Assembly (NCBI RefSeq): GCF_037023735.1
Contig: NZ_CP146069.1
Location: 2,211,501-2,275,500, forward strand
DNA length: 64,000 nt
Reading direction: 5' to 3'
Source: Roseovarius sp. S88
GTDB lineage: Bacteria > Pseudomonadota > Alphaproteobacteria > Rhodobacterales > Rhodobacteraceae
Part shown: positions 57,780 through 64,000 of the stretch, piece by piece
How the letters are laid out: every line of letters starts with the position of its first letter
Position numbering within the stretch: the stretch's first letter is position 1
Made by a program: the position numbers and the translations under genes
Notes under the pieces: model-generated
What the model was told of the DNA's origin: nothing
Databases searched by the model: none
Seen by the model: only the letters and a program-made list of their open reading frames with translations

Positions 57780-58190
57780 TCAGAGCTGAGATAGCCAGCC
57801 GTCAAGCCGTTTGGCATTGACGCCCATATCGTATTTTCCAAACCTCAACCTGCCAAACAGCGTGATTTGATCACCGCGAAAAGCCACTGTCGTGTAATCG
57901 GGAAATCCAAAAAGCGCAGTGCGCGTGATGTAGGTGCGCATGCCCTCATCGACGCTACCTGCCAGAACTTCGGTGCGTGGTGTGCCGAGGATGATCTCAT
58001 CCAGACGCGCAAAGGTGTCTGGTCCGGCCTCCACCATCCGCACAGCCTGTCCGGCACTATTCCCCGGCGTAAGCCGCTCCGGCATCACATGCCACCGCGC
58101 CACATCTGACGGAGCCAATCGCGCGTAAAGCCCAACGCCCACAAGCGCCACCAGCAAGATAACAACAAGCCACATGACTTTCCGCACCAC
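57780..58190 (-). CDS. DUF1499-family protein
   Basis: A 136-residue protein with an N-terminal transmembrane helix or signal anchor (MWLVVILLVALVGVGLYA) and a small C-terminal domain with the DUF1499 pattern (TPRTEVLAG, TYITRTALFGFPDYTTVAF, RLRFGKYDMGVNAKRLDGW). Its function is unknown. It lies 27 bases after the agmatinase stop and may be the end of that operon. Confidence 0.8.
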   Translation of the reverse strand: MVRKVMWLVVILLVALVGVGLYARLAPSDVARWHVMPERLTPGNSAGQAVRMVEAGPDTFARLDEIILGTPRTEVLAGSVDEGMRTYITRTALFGFPDYTTVAFRGDQITLFGRLRFGKYDMGVNAKRLDGWLSQL

Positions 58191-58217
58191 ACGTGCCTTT
58201 CATCGTTCAGCAATTAC

Positions 58218-59195
58218 TCAAGATGCTCCGGTTTCCCACCGCGTCCAGCCCCAGAGGCACAAAAGCTCGGTCACCACATGTGCCCCAGCAATGGCGGTGG
58301 CCCCGGTGGTGTCAAACGGCGGGGACACTTCGACCATATCCCCACCAACCATGTTGATGCCTGCCAAATCGCGCAGGATCGCCGCCGCTTGCCAGCTGGA
58401 AAGCCCACCCCAGACCGGCGTTCCTGTGCCCGGCGCAAAGGCCGGGTCCAAACCGTCGATGTCGAAGGTGACGTAAGTGGGATTGTCCTTGAGCACCGAC
58501 TTGATCTTCTCGGCCACTTTCGCAGGCCCCATCTCATGTGCCTCGCGGGCGGTGATCGTGGGCACACCCAGATTGTCGGCATTGACTGTGCGAATACCGA
58601 CCTGCACGGATCGTGCGGGATCAATCAGACCTTCCTTCACCGCCTTGTAGAACATCGTGCCATGATCCACCCGATCCATGTCATCATCCGGCCAGGTGTC
58701 GGAATGGGCATCAAACTGCAAGAGCGACAAAGGCCCGTATTTCTCGGCATAGGCGCGCAGGATGGGGAACGAAATGTAGTGATCCCCACCGATTGCAATG
58801 CTCGCAGCACCGCCCTCCAGAATGGTGCGGATATGATCGGTCAGCGCCTTGGGAAAGGCCGGGATATTGGCGTAATCAAAGGCCAGATCGCCGTAGTCCA
58901 CGATGGCCATCTCTTCCAAAGGGCTGAACCCATCCCAATACATCGGCGGATCAAACGCCTGCAGGCAGGAGGCCTCACGCACAGCGCGGGGACCAAACCG
59001 CGTGCCGGTTCGATTGGTCACAGCCTGATCAAAGGGAATGCCAGTGATGGCGATATCCACACCTGTGAGGTCTTTGCTGTAACGGCGGCGCAGAAAGGAC
59101 GTCGCCCCGCCGAATGTGTTCTCAAAAGACAAGCCTTTGAGGTCATCGCGCGTAAACGCTTGATCCACCTGCTCCTTTGCATCTTCCAGCCCCAT
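58218..59195 (-). CDS. speB: Agmatinase-family ureohydrolase
   Basis: A 325-residue ureohydrolase. The metal ligands are in GGDHYISFP, DAHSDTWPDDD and FDIDGLDPAFAPG. The family contains agmatinase (agmatine to putrescine and urea), guanidinobutyrase and related enzymes; the DAHSDT pattern fits agmatinase but does not exclude the others. It follows the M20 amidohydrolase by 15 bases, forming an operon that may release nitrogen from acylated or guanidino compounds. No arginine decarboxylase is nearby. Confidence 0.85.
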   Translation of the reverse strand: MGLEDAKEQVDQAFTRDDLKGLSFENTFGGATSFLRRRYSKDLTGVDIAITGIPFDQAVTNRTGTRFGPRAVREASCLQAFDPPMYWDGFSPLEEMAIVDYGDLAFDYANIPAFPKALTDHIRTILEGGAASIAIGGDHYISFPILRAYAEKYGPLSLLQFDAHSDTWPDDDMDRVDHGTMFYKAVKEGLIDPARSVQVGIRTVNADNLGVPTITAREAHEMGPAKVAEKIKSVLKDNPTYVTFDIDGLDPAFAPGTGTPVWGGLSSWQAAAILRDLAGINMVGGDMVEVSPPFDTTGATAIAGAHVVTELLCLWGWTRWETGAS

Positions 59196-59210
59196 GAAAA
59201 TCCCCCTTGT

Positions 59211-60386
59211 TCAGTCTTTGGCGCCCACCGGCTGGGCCGTTTCCACCAGCCGCGCGAAATAGGACGCGCCAATTGGTGCCACCGCATCGTTAAAGTCAAA
59301 CGCAGGATGGTGCAGCATGGGTCCCTCGCCCTGTCCCAAAAGCAAATACGCACCCGGGCGCGCATTGAGCATAAAGGCAAAATCCTCTGCCCCCATTTCG
59401 CGGGATCGGTCCGTGCTCACTTGTTCCGATCCAGAGATTTCACTGGCCACCCGTGCCGCGAATTCCGTTTCTGCAGGGTGATTAACCATCGCGGGATACC
59501 CGTCTTCGATGCGCAGCTCAGCCGATACGCCATAAGACGAGGCCTGCCCTGCTGTAACCTCGGTCAACCGGGTGTGGGCCATGCGTCGGACATCTTCATT
59601 AAAGCTACGGATCGTGCCGTTCACATAGGCCGTTTCGGGCACGATGTTTTCTGCACTGCCCGTATGGATTTGCGTGACGGACACGACCAGATCCTCAAGC
59701 GCGTAATGATTCCTGCTCACAATCGTCTGAATGGCCTGAACCATTCCCGCCGCCGCGACCACGGGATCACGGGTTTCATGCGGGAAAGCCCCGTGTCCGC
59801 CCTGACCGGTGATATCAATATGAAACGTGTCCACCGCTGCCATGAACGGCCCCGGACAGGTGGAAAAACTGCCCTCGTCCTCGCCGGGCATGGTGTGCAG
59901 GGCATAGACCTGATCAATGTCGTAACGCTCCATGATGCCGCTTTCTACCATCAGGCGCGCGCCGCCCGGATTGGCCTCTTCACAGGGCTGAAAGATGAGC
60001 GCCACACGGCCTTTGAAATTGCGTGTTTCCGCCAGATACCGCGCCGCGCCTAAAAGCATCGTGGTATGCCCATCATGGCCACAGGCATGCATCGCGCCGG
60101 GCCGGGTTGAGCTATGATCAACGCCGCTGGTTTCCTCCAAGGGCAGCGCATCCATATCCGCGCGCAAGCCAATTGTGGGGCCGTCCCCCTGCCCTTCGAT
60201 CACGGCCACAACGCCGGTCTTGGCGATCCCTGTCTCGATCTGCGTGATGCCAAATTCACGCAACCGCTCGACCACAAAAGCGGCCGTATCATGACATTCC
60301 AACCCCAGCTCAGGATTGGTATGAAGATGCCTCCGCCAGGCGGTCATGTCCTCGGCAAAGCCGGCGATGCGATTGATGATGGCCAA
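59211..60386 (-). CDS. M20-family amidohydrolase
   Basis: A 391-residue M20D-type amidohydrolase (hippurate hydrolase / N-acyl amino acid hydrolase family). The metal motifs are HACGHDGHT, PCEEANPGG, HTMPGEDE and GAEDFAFM, with a dimerisation insert in the middle. It removes acyl groups from N-acylated amino acids or related amides. It is the first gene of a pair with agmatinase and is divergent from mazG. The substrate is not known. Confidence 0.87.
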   Translation of the reverse strand: MAIINRIAGFAEDMTAWRRHLHTNPELGLECHDTAAFVVERLREFGITQIETGIAKTGVVAVIEGQGDGPTIGLRADMDALPLEETSGVDHSSTRPGAMHACGHDGHTTMLLGAARYLAETRNFKGRVALIFQPCEEANPGGARLMVESGIMERYDIDQVYALHTMPGEDEGSFSTCPGPFMAAVDTFHIDITGQGGHGAFPHETRDPVVAAAGMVQAIQTIVSRNHYALEDLVVSVTQIHTGSAENIVPETAYVNGTIRSFNEDVRRMAHTRLTEVTAGQASSYGVSAELRIEDGYPAMVNHPAETEFAARVASEISGSEQVSTDRSREMGAEDFAFMLNARPGAYLLLGQGEGPMLHHPAFDFNDAVAPIGASYFARLVETAQPVGAKD

Positions 60387-60450
60387 GCGTCTGGACTCCT
60401 GAAGGCTTCAACGTCAGGGTCCACTCAACGCCAGAAAGGAGGCCAGTGCA

Positions 60451-61209
60451 ATGGCTGATGATCTGATCCATGACCCCAAAGGCGGGATGCCGCGCCTGCG
60501 CGAGATCATGCGCCGTTTGCGCGATCCTGACACGGGCTGTCCCTGGGATATTGAACAGGATTTTGGCACCATTGCCCCCTATACGATTGAAGAGGCTTAT
60601 GAGGTGGCAGATGCCATTGAGCGCGGAGCGTTTGATGAGCTGCGAGATGAGTTGGGGGATTTGCTGTTGCAGGCGGTCTTTCATGCGCAGATCGCCGAGG
60701 ATCGCGATCTGTTTGATTTCGACGATGTGGCCAATGGTATTTCCGACAAGATGGTCGCACGCCACCCGCATGTATTTGGTGATGAGAGCCGGGAAAAATC
60801 CGCCGAACAGCAAACCCGCGACTGGGAGGCGGTGAAAGCCGCTGAGCGCGCCGCCAAGGCGCAGGCAGGGGTTCTCGACGGCGTGGCCGTTGGGCTTCCT
60901 GCGCTGTTGCGGGCGGTCAAGCTTCAGAAACGCGCGGCACGGGTCGGGTTTGACTGGCCTGATGCAGGACATGTGATCGACAAGATATCCGAGGAGGCAG
61001 AAGAATTGCGTGAGGCTGCTGATGATCTGGGCCCTGACAAGGTCGAGGAGGAATTCGGAGACCTCTTGTTCGTCATGGCCAATCTGGCGCGACATATGAA
61101 GGTCGACCCCGAACAAGCCCTACGCCGCGCCAATGCCAAGTTCACCCGCCGGTTTGAGCGAGATCGAAGCGCTTTTGGTCGCACGCGGCAAACGGCCAGA
61201 AGACTCTGA
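60451..61209 (+). CDS. mazG: Nucleoside triphosphate pyrophosphohydrolase MazG, 3' frameshift
   Basis: A 252-residue reading frame with two tandem MazG domains: the N-terminal one (GCPWDIEQDFGTI, EEAYEVADAIE, ELRDELGDLLLQ) and the C-terminal one (EEAEELREAADDLG, EEEFGDLLFVMANL). It hydrolyses (d)NTPs to monophosphates, limiting mutagenic nucleotides and ppGpp. The last 16 residues (after KFTRRFE) do not match the family. A one-base shift at about 61156-61159 restores the conserved tail (61160-61264). So the gene is frameshifted or carries a sequence error; both catalytic domains are complete. It is divergent from the M20 gene. Confidence 0.85.
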   Translation: MADDLIHDPKGGMPRLREIMRRLRDPDTGCPWDIEQDFGTIAPYTIEEAYEVADAIERGAFDELRDELGDLLLQAVFHAQIAEDRDLFDFDDVANGISDKMVARHPHVFGDESREKSAEQQTRDWEAVKAAERAAKAQAGVLDGVAVGLPALLRAVKLQKRAARVGFDWPDAGHVIDKISEEAEELREAADDLGPDKVEEEFGDLLFVMANLARHMKVDPEQALRRANAKFTRRFERDRSAFGRTRQTARRL

Positions 61210-61264
61210 TTTGGAAGAGATGGACGCGCTTTGGGATCAGGCCAAAGCAGAAGAGCGCGCGTAG
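61160..61264 (+). pseudogene. mazG: Displaced C-terminal tail of mazG in the +1 frame
   Basis: This frame gives 34 codons EIEALLVARGKRP-EDSDLEEMDAL-WDQAKAEERA ending at TAG 61262-61264. The text fits the C-terminus of alphaproteobacterial MazG (SDLEEMDALWDQAK). It follows the main frame with a one-base offset, so it is the lost tail and not a separate gene. Confidence 0.75.
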
Positions 61265-61300
61265 GATTCTTGAAATCCCATGCGTTCGCAAAAAGCAGTC

Positions 61301-62107
61301 TCATGCCTCAACTTCTGCACCCACGGTTTCCCGCGCTCCCGCCTCAACAATCAACCGGTATAGATGCCATGTGGCATGCCCAAGCAGAGGCAACACCACA
61401 AAAAGCCCCAGAAATGCAGGCAGCATAGCAAGAAATGTCAGAACGGCGATCACAACACCCCAGACAATCATCGGCACCGGGTTTTGCAGCACCACCTGCA
61501 CGCTGGTGATCATCGCGGTGACAAAATCCACCTCGCGATCGAGCAACAGCGGCAAGGCGATAACCGTGATGCTATAGAGCAAGAGCGCAAAACCGGCCCC
61601 TATGACCGTGCCAAACCCCAACATCATCAGCCCGTCTTGTGAGACATAGATTTCATAGGACGAAGACACGTTGGTCATTGTGGAAAAGCCCAGAAAAAGC
61701 GCGAAGATCATGTGGCCCACGAAAAACCAGAAAAGAAACATGACGATGATCACGGCGCAGATGGACGGCAATTGCCGGTTGCGCTGATCAAAGATCACAC
61801 CAAATATTTCTCTTGGTGTCAGGGACATGCGCTGTTCCAGCCGATGGCTGACTTCATAAAGCCCAACGGCTGCGAATGGCCCTACAAGAGGAAAGCCCAC
61901 AGCGGCAAAGACAAGCCAGTAGCTATGCCCTGTCACCCATGTCACCCACGCCATGATCCAGCCAATCACCACGTAGACACCGGCAAAAATCACCGCATAG
62001 CCCGGTGCCTGTCGGATATCCTGCCAGGCCCGAGACAAGGCCGTGCTCAACATCGAAAACGTGACATGGCCCAGGTCGGGCACACCCAATGGTCGTGTTT
62101 CGGTCAT
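61301..62107 (-). CDS. DUF2189-family integral membrane protein
   Basis: A 268-residue protein with about six hydrophobic spans ([75 protein letters not shown]). It matches the DUF2189 family, of unknown function, possibly linked to membrane assembly near cytochrome oxidase genes in some genomes. GGAGGCGGAG precedes the ATG at 62107, which is preferred over a GTG at 62125. It lies between mazG (convergent) and the amidase. Confidence 0.83.
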   Translation of the reverse strand: MTETRPLGVPDLGHVTFSMLSTALSRAWQDIRQAPGYAVIFAGVYVVIGWIMAWVTWVTGHSYWLVFAAVGFPLVGPFAAVGLYEVSHRLEQRMSLTPREIFGVIFDQRNRQLPSICAVIIVMFLFWFFVGHMIFALFLGFSTMTNVSSSYEIYVSQDGLMMLGFGTVIGAGFALLLYSITVIALPLLLDREVDFVTAMITSVQVVLQNPVPMIVWGVVIAVLTFLAMLPAFLGLFVVLPLLGHATWHLYRLIVEAGARETVGAEVEA

Positions 62108-62163
62108 CTCCGCCTCCACGTTCACAGCCTAACGGCGGGTGGCGATGCACGCAAAGTGGAATT

Positions 62164-63573
62164 TTAGAGTTGCGGCGGACATGTTTGAGGCCACTGGGTC
62201 GCTTCGTGATATCCCATCGCCATGTTCAGCAAACCCCCATCGTTCCCGTGTGCCCCAATGAGTTGCAGTCCCATTGGCAGACCCGCCTCCCCAAAACCGG
62301 CTGGCACGGCCACGGCGGGAAGGCCTGCCAGGCTCGTTGGGATCATCACCTCCATCCAGCGATGGTAGGTGTCCATCTGGCGACCAGCGATCTCACGCGG
62401 CCAGGTATTTTCCATCGGGAACGGCCAGATTTGAGCCGTGGGCAGGGCCAGCGCGTCGTAGTCCTTCAAAAGCTGCGCGGCAGTGCGATACCAATCAGAC
62501 CGGATTTCACTGGCGCGGTGCACGTCGAGCCCCGAAAGCTTACGCCCGGCCTCGATTTCCCAGACTGCCTCAGGTTTGAGTTGATTGTGAGTCGCTGGAT
62601 TGTCCAGAACCTCCCCAAGTGACGCCGCCATGGACCAGCTGCGCAAAGTCGTCCAGCTGTCCCACAAAAGGTCGCGCTCGAAAGGGGCTGGGAGCGCCTC
62701 AACCTGCGCACCTTCTTTGCCGAAGGTTTCAAGCGCTGTTTCGCAAAGCGCCAGTATGCCCTCTTCAAAGGCCCACGCCCCAGACCAGTCGCCGAGCCAG
62801 GCGATGCGCTTGCCTTTGAGATCGGATGTTGGTGTCCCGACCGGCGCGAATCCCTGCGCATAGGGCGCATGATCGCCTTTGCCAGACATCACATCCAAAA
62901 GCAGCGCAAGGTCCTGCGGCGTGCGCGCCATAGGCCCGTTGGTGGAGATGCGGTGCAGGAACATGTCCCCCGCCCCGTCATCCGGCACCCGCCCCCAGCT
63001 GGGGCGCATGCCGTAGACATTGTTCCACCCCGCCGGGTTGCGCAAGCTGCCCATCATGTCAGAGCCATCGGCAATCGACAGCATGCCAGTGGCCAAAGCC
63101 ACCGCCGCGCCACCCGACGAGCCGCCACAACTACGCGACGTGTCATAGGGGTTGGCGGTGGTGCCATGCACCGGGTTGTACGTGTGGCTGCCAAGGCCAA
63201 ACTCGGGCGTGTTGGTCTTGCCAATGATGATCGCGCCCGCCTCGTGCAAAAGAGCGACATACGGGCTGTCCTTGTCTGGCATATGGCCAGCAAAGGCAGG
63301 CGAGCCCTGAGATGTGGGAAATCCCTTGGCGTCCACGAGGTCTTTGATCGCAACCGGCAGACCATGCAAAGGCCCACTGGGTGCCGCGCCATCTGCCTCG
63401 CGCGCCTCAGACAATAGCTCCTCCGGATCACCCATCGAGACGATGGCATTCACCGTGCCGTTGACCTCGTCAATCCGCGCCAGGGTGGCCTGCATCAACG
63501 CCTCTGCACTCAGGGTCCCGTGGCGGATGCGCACGGCTTGCTCCACTGCGGAGAGCTTCAACGGATCAGACAT
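62164..63573 (-). CDS. Amidase (amidase signature family)
   Basis: A 469-residue amidase signature hydrolase. The Ser-cisSer-Lys triad is visible: Lys in LPVAIKDLVDAKG, and the two Ser in CGGSSGGAAV and GSDMMGSLRNPA. The family includes GatA, fatty-acid amide hydrolase and many catabolic amidases; this length and context suggest a catabolic amidase, and GatA is less likely because no gatC or gatB is adjacent. The start at 63573 (MSDPLKL) is preferred over 63579. It is followed by the DUF2189 gene on the same strand. Confidence 0.87.
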   Translation of the reverse strand: MSDPLKLSAVEQAVRIRHGTLSAEALMQATLARIDEVNGTVNAIVSMGDPEELLSEAREADGAAPSGPLHGLPVAIKDLVDAKGFPTSQGSPAFAGHMPDKDSPYVALLHEAGAIIIGKTNTPEFGLGSHTYNPVHGTTANPYDTSRSCGGSSGGAAVALATGMLSIADGSDMMGSLRNPAGWNNVYGMRPSWGRVPDDGAGDMFLHRISTNGPMARTPQDLALLLDVMSGKGDHAPYAQGFAPVGTPTSDLKGKRIAWLGDWSGAWAFEEGILALCETALETFGKEGAQVEALPAPFERDLLWDSWTTLRSWSMAASLGEVLDNPATHNQLKPEAVWEIEAGRKLSGLDVHRASEIRSDWYRTAAQLLKDYDALALPTAQIWPFPMENTWPREIAGRQMDTYHRWMEVMIPTSLAGLPAVAVPAGFGEAGLPMGLQLIGAHGNDGGLLNMAMGYHEATQWPQTCPPQL

Positions 63574-63609
63574 GGTCACATCCCTTCAACAGAACCCGAA
63601 CGGCAGCCC

Positions 63610-64000
63610 TTACGCCTCATCGCCCTGCGCTTCGGCGCGGCTCTTGCCGCTGACATTCATGGCAAGCGTTGCGGCCATAAAAGGATCAAGATCCCCATCC
63701 AGAACGCCTTTGGTGTCACTCGTCTCGTGGCTTGTCCGCAGGTCTTTGACCATCTGATAGGGCTGCAAGACATAAGACCGGATCTGATTGCCCCATCCCG
63801 CGTCACCCTTGGCTTCGTGCGCTTCGTTGATGGCCTGATTGCGCTTGTCGAGCTCCAGTTGATAAAGCCGCGATTTCAGAGCCTTCATGGCGATATCGCG
63901 GTTCTGGTGCTGGGATTTCTCCGAAGAGGTCACGACGATCCCAGTAGGGTGGTGCGTGATCCGCACGGCAGAATCCGTCTTGTTGACGTGCTGTCCACCC
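63610..64000 (-). CDS. prfB: Peptide chain release factor 2 (3' part)
   Basis: This is the C-terminal part of RF2; the 5' part lies beyond the window end. The catalytic GGQ is at 63991-63999 ([14 protein letters not shown]), followed by [14 protein letters not shown] and the [18 protein letters not shown] tail that distinguishes RF2 from RF1. RF2 reads UGA and UAA. The programmed frameshift site found in some bacteria would lie outside this window. The Gln of GGQ is the target of PrmC (55553-56437). Confidence 0.92.
   Translation of the reverse strand, partial: GGQHVNKTDSAVRITHHPTGIVVTSSEKSQHQNRDIAMKALKSRLYQLELDKRNQAINEAHEAKGDAGWGNQIRSYVLQPYQMVKDLRTSHETSDTKGVLDGDLDPFMAATLAMNVSGKSRAEAQGDEA

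Noticed and set aside
58278..60053. Long plus-strand open frame of 591 codons opposite speB and the M20 gene
   Set aside because: It spans two well-recognised minus-strand genes and has no family features; it is the high-GC shadow of their codons.

Overview
The window comes from an alphaproteobacterium, almost certainly a marine member of the Rhodobacteraceae (roseobacter group). The basis is gene order and family content: moaC-moeA-lexA with a GAAC-N7-GAAC SOS box, comEC-gltX-gltA, lptF-lptG-lptD-surA-pdxA-rsmA, a DUF4167 gene, a bolA/grx4 block, a glx/mgs-type glutamate synthase-like operon, a DMSP lyase-like cupin and a gene transfer agent (GTA) lysis pair. I saw no insertion sequence, CRISPR array, rRNA or tRNA.

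Layout. 1-7150: molybdenum cofactor genes, the SOS repressor, a DNA-uptake channel, glutamyl-tRNA synthetase and citrate synthase. 7318-15695: a catabolic island of thiolase, FadJ-type protein, DMSP lyase-like cupin and acyl-CoA ligase, translationally coupled, with a divergent LysR regulator and a nearby orphan Tat-exported solute-binding protein. 16089-23965: enoyl-CoA hydratase, cytochrome c maturation genes (ccmH, ccmF, ccmE) interrupted by a GTA holin/endolysin pair, then argC, murI and an acyltransferase. 24044-28543: fused indolepyruvate ferredoxin oxidoreductase with a divergent LysR gene and a clear palindrome between them. 28600-31355: a candidate small RNA, a GNAT gene, and an M24 peptidase coupled to a diaminopropionate ammonia-lyase-like enzyme. 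31486-36362: purL, then the bolA to grx4 block with two small membrane proteins. 36359-41587: glxBCD-DUF3303-glnT with an XRE-cupin regulator upstream. 42000-47052: ndk, an ABC-F ATPase, an aspartic protease, holC and pepA. 47226-54741: the outer-membrane biogenesis operon. 54821-64000: DUF4167, prmC-prfA, agmatinase, M20 amidohydrolase, mazG, DUF2189, amidase and the 3' part of prfB.

Most genes lie in tight operons with 4-base start/stop overlaps. Two reading frames appear broken when compared with their families: the 5' end of the GTA endolysin and the 3' end of mazG. Each may be a real frameshift or a sequence error. The most interesting regions are the cupin/acyl-CoA operon, the GTA lysis genes inside the ccm locus, the glx-type operon and a possible small RNA carrying an anti-Shine-Dalgarno stretch at about 28647-28727. 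Start positions were adjusted by ribosome-binding-site logic where noted. Functions come from recognition of motifs and family patterns, not from database searches.
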